NCBI GenBank assembly: GCA_009823505.1
Contig: VZQC01011962.1
Span: 100,039 to 164,038 of the forward strand
Direction: 5' to 3'
Source: Rhizomys pruinosus
Taxonomy: Eukaryota; Chordata; Mammalia; Rodentia; Spalacidae
Length of the DNA stretch: 64,000 nt
Shown: one piece after another, positions 1 to 11,513 of the stretch
Numbering within the stretch: position 1 is the stretch's first letter
Layout of the letters: each line of letters begins with the position of its first letter
Notes under the pieces: model-generated
The model's database searches: none
Told to the model about the DNA's origin: nothing
The model's input: the letters and a program-made list of their open reading frames with translations, nothing else
Program-made: the position numbers and the translations under genes

Positions 1-568
1 ATCAAAAAAGGGTAGTTATACCTGTTTTATAAGAAATTACCACTATAACAGTTGACTCTAATTTGAAGTTAGGGAATGACTTCATTACCATCATGTTTTT
101 CTTTTTTCCTAAAAAAGGGAAGAGGTAGGAAGGTTTCTCAGCATCTGGAAGGTAAACTTCATTAGGGCCCATTATAAACAGTTAACCCCAATAGAATTCA
201 GAGAGTTGCTCAGTGTCTGTGACTCAGGCAGTCTGAGGTTCTGCTTTCTTTAATGTTCAGATGGGTCAGCCTCTCTGCTGGCATTTCCCAGTCCATCCTG
301 CACAGCCAAAAGTTGTACATTTTCANACAATGAAAACCTGGTTGTATCTTTGTTTTAGATGTTGAAATATCGTAACCAGTAGGTGGCATTGTAGATCCAT
401 TATTTAAAAATTTTTAATAGATAACCCATAACCTTTGTTGAAATTGAATTACGTTTTGGCTGTTTAATGTAAATTTGCATCTTGAGAAGGAAGGGCCACA
501 TTCCAACTCAGAGGCAATGTTTTTACTGGTATCATGGCTGTTAATATTAAAACATAGTTAGAACACAA
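1..568. other. no recognised feature
   Basis: AT-rich sequence with no convincing reading frame, SINE or LTR that I can name. A single undetermined base lies at 326. Confidence 0.5.
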
Positions 569-629
569 GTACACACATCCACACATGTGTGCACGCACAT
601 ACATACGTACATACACACATACATACATA
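569..629. repeat. CA/CATA-rich microsatellite
   Basis: Imperfect alternating purine-pyrimidine run made of ACAC and ACATAC units, broken by GTGTGCACGC. No adjoining element is obvious. Confidence 0.85.
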
Positions 630-1009
630 AGAAAGATTTGTTAGGTTGACCTGTAAGAGAAGAAAGCCATATCGTTTGATGTCCAATGAAAAACATGAAA
701 TTTTTATAATTTGTTATAGGGTTATTTTTACATAATTAGAATAAATGTCATAGTAATGCATGAAACAGCTGAGATCCATATGCCACCTCTTAGGCCCATT
801 TGCAACCACTTGCCTTCAATGAACTATACCTAAAGTTTACTATTCTTTCCCTATCCTGTCCCTTCTGGTTAATTACTCCTAAGCTGTCCCTCTGGTAAGC
901 CTAACTGTCCCTATGCTATTTACAGATCTAAAGATTGAGGATTCCCAAAAGTAGACAGGCCAAAGTTGTTTGTAGTTTTGGACTGATCCATCATGTCTTA
1001 TTATTAAGG
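630..1009. other. no recognised feature
   Basis: AT-rich, apparently single-copy within the window. I see no gene or named repeat. Confidence 0.45.
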
Positions 1010-1300
1010 ACTTTGGAAGAATAATAATTATCCATAATCATAACAATTATTAATTATTAACAATCATTAATAATTATTAGCCATTATTAGTCACAACAAT
1101 CATTAACAATTATTATGAACAATAATTATCAATATTAATAGCCAAGAATAATGAACAATTTACCATTAGACTGAATTTCTATCAATTATTATTAATAATT
1201 ATATTCAATAACAATAACTATAACTATAATAACAATTACCAATAATAATGAACAACAATCTATTATTAAACTGAACAATATGCATACTACAAACACAATT
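1010..1300. repeat. degenerate (AAT/ATT)n tract
   Basis: About 290 bp almost entirely A, T and a few C, built from AATAATTATTAA-like units on both strands. Many short palindromes such as TTAATTATTAA are visible, so the tract could fold into many small hairpins. It is too diverged to be a simple recent microsatellite. Confidence 0.8.
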
Positions 1301-2632
1301 AAAATTGTTAACACTAGGGGTATAAGACAAACATTTTCTATGAATTGAATCTATTTTTGTGTATAGTCAGCTAAATAGATTTAAACCTGTAGGATTATAA
1401 TGAATTAAAAGCAGGAACTCACATTCACTCACACATACAAACAGCTTGAAGATGGGCTTAAAGAAACATAAAGCAGTTTTGTTCAAAAAATTTCTCATTT
1501 AAATTGAACCAAAATATCAATTTACATTGTTAAAGAGACTTTTACCAATGGTCCTTAAAAAAAGACAATTTATCAGAGCAAGTTTGTTTTGTTAGAACTT
1601 TAAGGCCTGAAAATTTTCCTAGAAATCCAATCTATCTTGTTTCCAAAATGCTGAAATGAAAAGGATGTTACATAAAATCCAAATTTAAAGGGCATGTTTC
1701 AGATATCACGTGCTCAGTGCAGCAGCTGGCATGCACGCACATCAGGCAGGCTTATGGTGCCAGGCCAGAGCTCAGACCATGTGTGATCTAGAATTCTGTG
1801 AGAAGAGATTTTTAAGGTGAAACACATTTAAAAGGAGCAAGATAAAATTAAATCAACCATAGCTGGGGTACCCAGGGGTTAAGTAAAAATATTACACTTT
1901 AAGTTAAACATGCTGAGATGGATTTGAATTACTGCTAGCTAAATTCCAACCTTGGATCTACAAATAGCTGGCAGGTTTTAGGTAAGAAGAGTTAGATTTA
2001 GAAAAAACCCATAAGAAGACAAGAGAGCAGCACACTTTTATCCAAAAACAGATTTTGTATACAAAATTAAAGAGAAAAATGGCCAAGGCTTGAAATTATC
2101 TGGAATAGGATGCTCTTGGAAGAGGTAGGTCCTGTAAAAGGCCTTAATTTGCAACAGAAAGAAGTGGGCTCAGGTCGAGGAGAGCTACCAGGAGAAAATT
2201 TACATATGAACAAGTTAAGATTGGAACCGAACTTGAGGAGCTGGTTCCTCACAGTCTTTCTTTGGGGAGTGGATTTTAAAACCAGAAAGTTTTTCAGACC
2301 TGTAGAATTGTGAAAAATTGTTTTTAAGGCCAAGCATAACTGCTAAGCCTTACTATTAATTTCAGCCTTGAGGTCACTGGCTTTTATAGCCTGTAGGAGT
2401 GACCATGCCAGTAGACACATGCCTGGAAGGCACTGAGTACTCCCTCTAAACCAAATCAGAGGCAGGCTGCTCTCCACGTGTACAAAGCCACATGCCCTCA
2501 GACCACTGTCCCATCCACTGAACCATCAGGAAAGGCAGCTCCACCACAACAGATATCAGGAGAGAGAGAAGAAAGAGAAGAAAAGGGCAAGATTTAGGAG
2601 TATGCATACCTAAGTTGTCAAGGTTTCCTTCT
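1301..2632 (-). other. unassigned; possible leader/internal part of a minus-strand ERV
   Basis: This stretch lies downstream (on the minus strand) of the primer site at 2633-2651, where the leader and internal region of a retroviral element would be. I see no conserved gag or pol motif. Only short frames occur, so if it is ERV it is non-coding or decayed. The assignment rests on position alone. Confidence 0.25.
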
Positions 2633-2651
2633 GCCCCACATTCAGACGCCA
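2633..2651 (-). other. retroviral primer binding site, lysine tRNA-like
   Basis: The minus strand reads TGGCGTCTGAATGTGGGGC directly after the LTR edge at 2654. Retroviral primer sites for lysine tRNAs start TGGCGCCC, so this looks like a mutated lysine site. The spacing of two bases from the LTR is typical. Confidence 0.5.
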
Positions 2652-2653
2652 AT

Positions 2654-2927
2654 TGTGGTGTTGCCGCCGAGATTTGTGGTGGGGCCCACTTAATCCTGGG
2701 ATGACCCATGTGGAAAATACGTGCAGGAAAGCACACCACGTGTACACAGGCTGAGGTTCAAATGCAGATAGAGATTTTACTCCAACATGTCTGCTTAAAT
2801 ATCCATCATGACTCAATTCTCATGGCCAAATGCTAAATCTTTTTGTCACTATACCCCACCCCATGGGTGTGGCCAGGGAGGTACCATTGGCTTAGAATCC
2901 AACCCATCTTAACTAAGTTTTCCCACA
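2654..2927 (-). mobile_element. ERV2-like LTR, minus strand
   Basis: The segment has the inverted termini expected of an LTR: on the minus strand it starts TGTGGGAAAACT and ends CACCACA. A TATA-like TATTTAAGC lies on the minus strand near 2795, and the primer site follows its 3' edge. A length of about 274 bp is short but plausible. I could not find the partner LTR at lower coordinates. The class (ERV2/ERVK) is inferred from the lysine primer site. Confidence 0.5.
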
Positions 2928-2929
2928 AG

Positions 2930-3366
2930 GTTGGATTATCTCAAGCCAGATGGACCAAGCTAAATGTGGGTGTTACCTTCTGCCAGCAGCCAGTATAAAA
3001 GGCCATGACAGAGGGAGCTGGTCCCATTTCTTTGCTGCTTGCCTTCTCTGTCACTGATGAGTTTGTCTTGCTACTGTGATCAACTCTTTGGATCCCAGCA
3101 TAGACTGAGATAGGCAGATCTCCTGGAATCCATCGGGCCTTCAGCACCTGATTGGATTCTCAGCCTCTCCCCTGCAGTGCAGCTATTGTTGGACTACTTG
3201 AACTCTATCCCATGAGCAAATCAATAAATCTGTATATCTATCTATGTATCTATGTATCTATGTATCTATGTTATCTAGATAGATAGATAGATAAATAGAT
3301 AGATAGATGATAGATAGATATTCATTCTATTGATTCTGTTTCTTTAGAGAACCCTGACTAATGCAA
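2930..3366 (+). mobile_element. LTR fragment, ERVL-like
   Basis: The right end reads TTCTGTTTCTTTAGAGAACC then CTGACTAATGCAA, a terminus shared by mammalian ERVL-type LTRs. A TATA-like AGTATAAAAGG occurs near 2990 and a polyadenylation signal AATAAA near 3222, so the U3-R-U5 order is plausible. A GATA microsatellite expanded just before the end. The left boundary is approximate. Confidence 0.5.
3233..3320. repeat. (ATCT)n/(AGAT)n inverted microsatellite
   Basis: TATC/TATG units run to about 3278 and then switch to GATA units, so the two halves are reverse complements and can form one long hairpin. It lies inside the LTR end. Confidence 0.9.
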
Positions 3367-3977
3367 ATATATTTCATGAAATACTCAAAGAATAAATAAA
3401 AATAGAAGTAAAAAATAAAAACACCCAGTCAACACCCTGGTCTTAGCTGTGCATGTCCCAATACAGAAACCCAAGGAACATCTAAATAAAAGCAACATGA
3501 TCCTTCAGATGATTACCAAGTATAGATTACTAGACTCTAATAACAGCAAGATGAAATATGAGACAAATTATTCAAAGTTGTGATTAGAGAAATGTTTAAT
3601 GCATTCAAAAAAGATAAGAATAAACTGAATTAATTAGAAGAAACAAACAACTGAAGATATTTGAAGGAATCCTATACATCAAAGAGAAAAATATGCACAT
3701 CCAAGACACCACAACAGAGAATCAACTGCAATAGGAGAACAAAGTGGCAAATGAAGATTAATAAAATATGAAGCATTCTCAAATAATGCAATGACAGGAA
3801 CGAATACCTGCATTTCAATAAGTCTGAATCTTGAAGGTCTGAATTCTCAAATGGAGAGAAACAGACTAATAGATTTTATTGAAAAGTAATGGGACCCAAA
3901 TATTTGTTGACAACAAGAAACCTACATCACTGGCAATAAAAAAGGATGACAAGCTAAAATAGAAAAATGTATTCCAT

Positions 3978-4135
3978 GCCGAGTGTGGTGGCGCACGCCT
4001 TTAATCCTAGCACTTGGGAGGCAGAGGCATGCAGATCTTTGTGAGTTCAAGGCCAGCCTGATCTACAGAGTGAGTTCCAGGACAGCTGGGGCTACAGGGA
4101 AACCCTGTCTCGAAAAGACCAAAAAAAAAAAAAAA
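3978..4135 (+). mobile_element. B1 SINE
   Basis: Full-length B1 with GGTGGCGCACGCCTTTAATC near its start and an A tail followed by (ATA)n to 4160. Inserted in L1 ORF2. Confidence 0.93.
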
Positions 4136-4254
4136 TAATAATAATAATAATAATAATAAAATTATTCCAAAACTTTAACTTGAAAGCAGGAACATGCAGG
4201 AATATTAATTCTGATAAAATATATTTATTTCACTTGAAAATTTTCCAGAAAAGG

Positions 4255-4471
4255 GGCCAGAGAGGTGACTTAGAGGTTAAGCGCCCTGGCTGCTCCTGCA
4301 GAGGGTTTGGTTCTGGGCATCAACATGACAATTAACCATCCATAACTCCACTTCCTTCCAGGGATCCAACAACCTTTTATGACCTCTTAGGGCATTAAAT
4401 GACATGGGGGCACTGACATACATGCAGACAACACACTCATAGACTTAAAATAAAATAAAAAAATTAAATTC
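4255..4471 (+). mobile_element. B2 SINE (diverged)
   Basis: Starts GGGCCAGAGAGGTGACTTAG and ends in an AAATAAAATAA tail. Flanked by near-identical 14-bp copies of TTTTCCAGAA(A/G)AGG at 4241-4254 and 4472-4485, a target-site duplication. Confidence 0.85.
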
Positions 4472-6245
4472 TTTTCCAGAAGAGGCAAAGACGTTTATGT
4501 GATATTAAGGGAAGAATCCATCAGGAGTATACTGCAGTTTTAAAGTTATATGCACTGAACACTGGTTCAAACAATTTCATAAAACAAACACTACTGAGTT
4601 AATCTGAACATAGTATCACTGGCTGGCTTCAGTACTCCATGCTCACCAATAGGTTTCTCATATAGAAAGAAAGAAATAAATAAATCAAATGATATTATAG
4701 ATTATGTGTACCTAATAGATATCTACAGAATACTCCTCCAAAATACTGCAAAGTTCACATTCATCTCAGCACTTGATAAGATGTTATTTAAAATTTTAAC
4801 GTACAAAGCTAGTCTTAGAAATATAAGAAAACTGAAATAATTTCTTGACTCAACCTGATAACATGAAATAAAATTAAAACGAAACAGCATGAGAAACTAT
4901 ATATTGTACACAATCTCATAGAGGTTGAGAAAACACTATTGAATGATGAACGATTCATATAAGAATATAGGAAGGACATTTTAAAATTGCTACAATAAAA
5001 TTTAAAAATATGGCATATCAAAATCTGTTGAATAAATTGAAAACAGTTCTAAGAAGGGAATTTGTAACTATAAATATTTATATTAAAATCAGAGAAATCT
5101 CAAATGGATAACTTACTGATTGATTCAACCTCTTAGAACAGGAACAAGCCAAACCCCAAATAACTAAATGGAAAGAAATAATAAAATCCCCAGCAGAAAT
5201 TAATGAAATGGTATTTGAAGGTAAAGAATTGATGAGACTAATAGTTCTTCAATGAAAGAAACAAGAGAGACAAACTCTCACTTAAACTCACTAAAAGACA
5301 GAAAGAAGGCATATATTGTAATGAGAAGCATTATAATATATGCCAATGAAATTCAAAAGATCCTTGGGCATACTTTGAAAATTTATATTCCATTATATTG
5401 AAAAATCCAGAGGAAATATATGTGTCTAGGACACACATTACCATTACCTGATAAAACAATGACAAGATGATAGAAACAACAATAATCAGCCCAGCAGTAA
5501 ACACTTAATGGTGCAAAAGTGGTGTTTTTATCTTAGGAATAATGTCACATTTATCTTGGGCATAACCAACAACTGTCCAGTTGAACTTAATGCCCAATCA
5601 ATAGGAGGCAATTCATGTAAACATAGCTATCTACCTGTGGCTGGATAGATAGGTAATATGTCCTAGAGGGGAGCCTACTTCTCTCATTGCCTAGACCAGT
5701 ATATTTTTTACAGCATTCTTAATATTCATACCTACAGTTAAGTCTAAACCTAACTGCTCATCAAAGAGCCTTCTTTCTGCAGCAGGTGGTGAATATTACA
5801 GAGATACACAGATGGTCAAATACAGAGAATAAGTGACTGTGGAGTACAGAACTGCAATTGGTGCATCTAAATGCAGCCCATACACCTATGCCTCAGGACA
5901 CGTTAAAGAAGAGGGGGTTGGAAAGATTGTGAGAACCAGAGTACCAGGATGTTTGCTGTTAGATCATAACTTCCAGACATGACAGAAAAGTTGCACACAT
6001 GAAATTTCAACAATATGCTTGACTAAACATGACCTACAGAATGACAACACCCATTGACATGCCCATGTGGATGGAGGAAATTTCACAGGGTCCTACCTTT
6101 AAAGGAAGAGCTTTATACAATTTGTGCTGATAAAAAAATGGAGAATCAGTTTTCTCCAGGACAAGATCATTCTCTGGTTTTCCTATGTCAAGTGACCACC
6201 CATAAACACAGGTACATATCAGCAACACTAAATGGATTCACTTGA

Positions 6246-6247
<2 letters not shown>

Positions 6248-6292
<45 letters not shown>
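6248..6292. repeat. (CT)n microsatellite
   Basis: About 22 CT units in the L1 3' UTR. It ends where the first copy of the 2.4 kb duplication ends. Confidence 0.95.
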
Positions 6293-6296
<4 letters not shown>

Positions 6297-6389
6297 CCCT
6301 CTCACCCCTGTCCCCCTACTCCACCCTGCGCCCAGAAACACGGGGTTTTATAGAAACACACCCCCCAACACCCACACACACTCCTCCTN
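6293..6389. other. low-quality junction ending in N
   Basis: C-rich, patternless sequence follows the CT run and stops at the undetermined base at 6389. It matches nothing else in the window and looks like a read degrading after a microsatellite. The next base begins the second copy of the duplication. Confidence 0.6.
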
Positions 6390-6510
6390 AGACTAATGTG
6401 ATTTTTATTGAATACGTAATGGGACCCAAATATTTGTTGACAACAAGAAACCTACATCACTGGCAATAAAAAAGGATGACAAGCTAAAATAGAAACAATG
6501 TATTTCCATT

Positions 6511-6660
6511 GCCGAGTGGTGGGCCCATGCTTAAATCCAGCACTTGGGGAGGCAGAGCGCATTACTCTTGTGAGTCAAGGCCAGCCGATCCTACAAGTAG
6601 TTCCAGGACAGCTGGGGTGCGACAGGGACACCCTGTCTCGAAAAGACCAAAAAAAAAAAA
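6511..6660 (+). mobile_element. B1 SINE, error-ridden copy of the one at 3978
   Basis: Same insertion as 3978-4135, with several missing bases in otherwise invariant B1 positions. Confidence 0.8.
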
Positions 6661-6782
6661 ATAACTAATATAATAATAATATATTAAAAGGTTATTCCAA
6701 AAATTTAACTTGGAGCAGAACATGCCACGGAATTATTAATTCTGATAAACTCTATTTTTTCACTTGAAAATTTTCCAGAAAA

Positions 6783-7000
6783 GGGGCCAGAGAGGTGACT
6801 TAGAGGTTAAGCGCCCTGGCGTCCTGCAGAGGGTTTGGTTCTGGGCATCAACATGACAATTAACCATCCATAACTCACTTCCTTCCAGGGATCCAACAAC
6901 CTTTTATGACCTCTTAGGGCATTAAATGACATGGGGGCACTGACATACATGTCAGTCAAAAACACTGCATGATGATTAAAATAAAATAAAAAATATGAAA
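6783..7000 (+). mobile_element. B2 SINE, copy of the one at 4255
   Basis: Same insertion and same flanks as 4255-4471, differing by small indels. Confidence 0.8.
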
Positions 7001-8837
7001 TTCTTTGTGCCAGAAGATTGGCAAAGGACGTTTATGTGATATTAGGGAAGAATCCATCAGGAGTATACTGCAGTTTTAAAGTTATATGCACTGAACACTG
7101 GGGCAAACAAGGTCAGAAAACAACCACCGATGGAGTTGAAGCTGTACATGAGGAGCACCGGGCGGGCTTGCAGTACTCCATGCGCACCCATAGGGGCCTA
7201 GAGAAAGAAAGAATAAAATAAATAAATGTATGGATAGAGATGTATCCGAAGAGATCGACCGAAGACTCCGCCAAAATACGGCAATAGTGCACAGGCAGCG
7301 CAGTCACTTGAAAGATGTTCTTTAAAAAGGGGATCCGGACAAAGTCTTAGTCTTAGAACGTATAAGAAAACTGAAATTAAGGTTCTGAACAACCTGATAA
7401 CATGAAATTAAACTTAAAACTACCACCGCTATGAGAAACTCCTATATTGTGACACATCTCATAGAGTTTGAGAACTCCACTATTGAATGATGAACCGATT
7501 GCCTCGAAGAATATCGAAAGGACATTTTAAAATGCTTACAATAAAATTTAAAAATATGGCATATCAAAATCTGTTGAATAAATTGAAAACAGTTCTAAGA
7601 AGGGAATTGTAACTAAATATTTCTATTACACCTTGAGAATCTCACAACTGGATAACTACTGATTGATCAACTCTTTCCTAGAACAGGACCAAGCCCAAAA
7701 CCCCAAATAACACTAAATGGAAAAGAAATAATTAAAATCCCCAGCACGATAAATAATGAAAAGTGGTATTTGAAGGTATAAAGGAATTGATGATTGACTA
7801 TATTTCTTCAATGAAAGAACCAAGAGAGAAAAAACTCTCACCCTTTAAACTCACTAAAAAAACAAAATAAGGGGGGACAGAAAGAGGTCCTAGATTTGGA
7901 ATGCAGAAGCTTTATGAATATTAGGCCAAGAACTTTCAAAAGCTCCTTGGGCATACTGGAAAAATTTATATTCCATTATATTGAAAAATCCAGAGGAAAT
8001 ATATGTGTCTAGGACACACATTACCATTACCTGATAAAACAATGACAAGATGATAGAAACAACAATAATCAGCCCAGCAGTAAACACTTAATGGTGCAAA
8101 AGTGGTGTTTTTATCTTAGGAATAATGTCACATTTATCTTGGGCATAACCAACAACTGTCCAGTTGACACTTATATGCCCATCAATAGAGGCAATTCATG
8201 GTAAAATAGCTATCTCCTGTGGCTGGATAGTAGGTAATAGTCCTAAGGGGAGCCTACTTCTATCATTCTCGACCAGTATATTTTTTACAGCATTCTTAAT
8301 ATTCATACCTACAGTTAAGTCTAAACCTAACTGCTCATCAAAGAGCCTTCTTTCTGCAGCAGGTGGTGAATATTACCTAGATACACAGATGCTCAATATA
8401 TAGAATAAGTGACTGTGGAGTACAGAACTGCAATTGGTGCATCTAAATGCAGCCCATACACCTATGCCTCAGGACCCCAGTTAAAGAAGGGGGGGTTGGA
8501 AAGATTGTAGAACCAGAGTACCAGGATGTTTGCTGTTAGATCATAACTTCCAGACATGACAGAAAAGCTGCCCCCATGAAATCTCAACAACATATGCTTC
8601 TTGACTAACTGACCTACAAGAATGACGACACCCATTGACATGCCCATGTGGATGGAGGAAACTTTCACAGGGTCCTACCTTTAAAGGAAGAGCTTTATAC
8701 AATTTGTGCTGATAAAAAAATGGAGAATCAGTTTTCTCCAAAAAGAGCATTCTCTGGTCTTCCTATTTCAAGTGAACAACTCCCCATACCCATGGTATAC
8801 ATTATCACGCAACACTTAAATGGATTCACTTGATATC

Positions 8838-8842
8838 TCCTC

Positions 8843-8879
<37 letters not shown>

Positions 8880-9117
8880 GTATAATATATTATACATATA
8901 TATATATATAATATATATTACATTATTTAGATGTTAATGTTATTTTTGTGTTATGTGTGTCTGTGTTGCATACTATTCTTATAATATCAATAAAGAAGAG
9001 GTCAATAAATTGAGAGATTGAGCATAGGGAAAATTTAAGGGGAGAGAGAGGAGTAGAAATTATGTATAATTACAAGATTCATGTATGAATTTCTCAATTT
9101 TAATTATAAAATTAAAA
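8838..9117 (+). mobile_element. L1 3' UTR tail with (CT)n and (TA)n
   Basis: A CT run (8838-8879) and a TA run (8881-8925) lead into AATATCAATAAAGAAGAGG, a purine-rich GGGGAGAGAGAGGAG block and an AATTATAAAATTAAAA end. This is the order of a rodent Lx-type L1 3' terminus. It completes the element whose body is at 3.4-6.2 kb. Confidence 0.65.
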
Positions 9118-9121
9118 CCTC

Positions 9122-9362
9122 TCCATTGGCTGAAGAGGATGGCCTCAGTGGTTATATTCGAAGACCTGTGGCTGCCTTTGCAGTAGGACCTTGGGTTCGG
9201 TTATTCACCACCCAGACGGCACTCAAAACATGCTCGCAAATTCCAGTTCTAGGGGATTCGATGGTCTTTTTGACATTTCATACACATTGCAACAGCATGC
9301 AACTTGGGTGTACTTGTATACATGCCAGCAATACACTATACACATAAAAGTAAAATAACCTA
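9122..9362 (+). mobile_element. B2 SINE, diverged
   Basis: Recognisable B2 order: GGCTGAAGAGGATGGCCTCA head, a CCTTGGGTTCGGTT B-box-like stretch, and a CATACACATTGCAACAGCA to TATACACATAAAAGTAAAATA tail. Several small indels are present. Confidence 0.7.
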
Positions 9363-9559
9363 TTATTTATTGTGAAAAGAAAAAAAAAAACTACCAACTT
9401 TCCGTAGACCCTAACACACAGAGAGACTTGACGTTTGATTTAAAAATTACACGTTTTTCTGCCTCAAAAACAGCCCAGATCCTCCAGATGCATTTCACTG
9501 CATGAATTTAACCACAAAATTAACCCCTCTAGCATTGAAAGAGGAACAGAATTGAGAAA
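9363..9559. other. no recognised feature
   Basis: Short AT-rich stretch with an A10 run near 9380. Confidence 0.4.
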
Positions 9560-9865
9560 TTACCCCCTACAATATTGGCCACGTGGCCCATTTGATTCAG
9601 TAGTCACGCCTTTAACGGCCTTTCTTTATTTCAGGCTGATAGAGGAGACTCAGGCCATGTGGGTGGATGGTACCATTCCTAGACCTGTAGGCCTCAGCTG
9701 TTTAAGAAATGTAGCTTTGTTCCTAGTTGTTTTCTGCTGTTTTCTTCTGCTTGCAGTTGCTTTTTCTCTGACTCCCCAGTGAGAAACGCAATATGGTAAA
9801 AGCACATAAACCCTTTCTTCCTGAGGTTCTTTGGGCATGATTGTTTTTTAAAACGAACAAAAAAC
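9560..9865 (+). mobile_element. MaLR-type LTR fragment
   Basis: Shows elements of MT-like LTRs: a GGCCATGTGGGTGG-type region, a late ACATAAACCCTTTCTTCC polyadenylation block, and TTCTTTGGGCATGATTG resembling the 'tggtcatgatg' end. Too diverged for a subfamily call. Confidence 0.45.
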
Positions 9866-10070
9866 AAAACCAAACCAAAAAAAAAAAAACTCACTAGACT
9901 TGAGCCTCCAAAATGTTACACAAAACAGAAAACGTAGAACATTACATAACCCAATTCATTCAAAGTTGGTCTTACCTTGATACCAAAATCAGAAATAGGA
10001 CAAACTGGAGTAAGAAAAATTTTATAACCAATATCTTTGATGAACCATGGTTGCAAAAATATTTCTTCTA

Positions 10071-10220
10071 GCCAGGTGTGGTGGCCACACCTTTAATCCC
10101 ATCATTCAGGAGACAGAGGGTGGTGGATCGCTGTGAGGTCAAGGCAAGCCTCGTCGCTATGGTGAGTTGTAGGCCATTTGGGACTACAGGGCAGGCCCTG
10201 TCTCATAAATAAACAAAAAA
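10071..10220 (+). mobile_element. B1 SINE
   Basis: GCCAGGTGTGGTGGCCACAC head, TTTAATCCCA block and CCCTGTCTCATAAATAAAC tail. ATTTCTT repeats on both sides suggest the target duplication. Confidence 0.88.
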
Positions 10221-10359
10221 ATTTCTTTTTTTCCCCCCATTTTGATTTTGTTTGAGAGTTCTATACAGTATATTTTGATCACAGCTCTTCCCAGATCCAC
10301 CACTTCTTCCCTACTGAGCTAAATTTGTGTCAATTTTATTTTTGGTTGCCAAACTATTT

Positions 10360-11215
10360 TTAATTTAATTTATTTATTTTAATTGAAGATTTGTGTATTT
10401 TCATACATTATTTTAAGCTATTTAGACGCAATTCCCCCTCCCGACCCCCCAACCCTTCCCCAGTTCCTGCTCTGTCATACATATCTTGCTTCTTTCTCTC
10501 GTCTTTCCAAAGTATCGCTCCCACTGCAGAGCGCCTCCTGCACTGTGTGGGGCAGAATTTAACTGTGTCATTCAAGTCTTTGACACAGTCTTTGTGTTGT
10601 TGTTTCCTCACCTTTGTATTGCTCCAAAATATGCCTATATAACCATCACATATGTATCAAAATTATGACCTCTGAGAATAAACTGTATGTTAATTCCAAA
10701 ATAGGTTTAACCATTCACATTTTCCCCTTTAATTTTATATTACTCTAAGATATGAATACGTATCTTCCACCCATATACAGAAATTACAGAGTCTGAAAAT
10801 AAGTGGTTGGTCAATTCTAGAGCCCTTTAAGAGATCCATATTTTGGGCTACAGAGACAAGCTTGTGGTTTAAGAGTGCTGATTGCTCATGAAGAGGACCA
10901 GGGTTCTATCCCTAGCACCCACATGGCAGCTGAGAACCGTCTTTAACTCCAGTTCCAGGGGACACTGACACCCTCTTCTGACCTCCAAGGCATTGCACGA
11001 CATGGGTGCACAGACCTACATGCAGACAGTACATTCATACACATACAAAATAAATAAAATTGAAAAAAAGAGATCCATATTTTTGACAGCACATTTGCTT
11101 TAAGATAAAAATAAATATAACAATAATGTTGTTCAGCTTGTCTTTCTACTGAGGATGTGTCACTTTTTAGGAGCATGGAGTCCGATTTATGGTGCTCATA
11201 TAGTCAGGTGTGTGT
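10360..11215 (-). mobile_element. younger L1 3' end, minus strand, nested
   Basis: Plus-strand text begins with the reverse of the L1 tail (TTGTGTATTTTCATACATT, then a C-rich polypyrimidine block and GCTTCTTTCTCTCGTC). It runs to the reverse of the ORF2 stop region, 'GTTCAGCTTGTCTTTC', near 11130. The same order is read on the plus strand at 53.9-54.3 kb. It sits inside the Lx-like 3' UTR and carries a B2. Confidence 0.7.
10845..11068 (+). mobile_element. B2 SINE with perfect TSD
   Basis: Full B2 with GGGCTACAGAGACAAGCTTG head and ACATACAAAATAAATAAAA tail. Flanked by 15-bp AGAGATCCATATTTT at 10830-10844 and 11069-11083. Confidence 0.95.
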
Positions 11216-11256
11216 AGCCATCCATTGGGGCATTGTTAACCAAAGGTCTCACTCTT

Positions 11257-11513
11257 TTTTTTTTTATTTTTTTTTATTAATTTTATTTATTTCTGTATGT
11301 GTATGAATGTACTGTCTGCATGCAAGTCTGTGCACCCGTGTTGTGCAACGCCGCGGAGTTCAGAAGAGGGTGTCGGATTCCCCTGGAACTGGAGTTCTCC
11401 TGGAATTGGAGCTTCAGACGGTTCTCAGCCGCCATGTGGGTGCTGAGGATCGAACCCGGGTCGTCTGCAAGAGTGGTCGGCGCTCCTAACCTCTAGGCCA
11501 TCTCTCCAGCCGC
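11257..11513 (-). mobile_element. B2 SINE, minus strand, with perfect TSD
   Basis: T-rich tail at the left, CATCTCTCCAGCC head at the right. Flanked by 13-bp AGGTCTCACTCTT at 11244-11256 and 11514-11526. CpG positions are unusually well kept (CCCGGGTCGTCTGC), so this is a young copy. Confidence 0.95.

Larger units (their letters stand above)
3380..6248 (+). mobile_element. old L1: ORF2 endonuclease and linker plus Lx-like 3' UTR, no RT
   Basis: Decayed translation shows L1 ORF2 endonuclease-like blocks: near 3830-3960 'LNLEGLNSQMERNRLIDFI' and 'QETYITG', and near 4480-4560 'IHQEYTAVLKLYALNTGS'. The endonuclease-to-RT linker follows at about 4900-5400. Stops and frameshifts are frequent. The RT and C-terminal parts are missing. 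From about 5500 the sequence matches the long 3' UTR that I associate with rodent Lx L1s, also seen reversed at 11.2, 19.4 and 46.6 kb. B1 and B2 copies are inserted inside it. Confidence 0.7.
6390..8838 (+). repeat. noisy second copy of 3863-6248 (direct duplication)
   Basis: This repeats the L1, B1 and B2 sequence of the first copy in the same order, offset by about 2.5 kb, and ends at the same CT microsatellite. Some stretches are identical, for example about 7980-8160 and 8265-8370. Others are full of single-base insertions and deletions, for example 6480-6760 and 7200-7850. It includes the B1 at 6511-6660 and B2 at 6783-7000. The patchy errors suggest low-coverage sequence rather than ageing. 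Confidence 0.88.

Noticed and set aside
3863..8838. recent segmental duplication as a biological event
   Set aside because: The N at the exact junction and patchy indels in only one copy fit a joining error better.
10845..11513. tRNA genes suggested by A- and B-box-like motifs
   Set aside because: They belong to B2 SINEs, which descend from tRNA. No cloverleaf with an acceptor stem.
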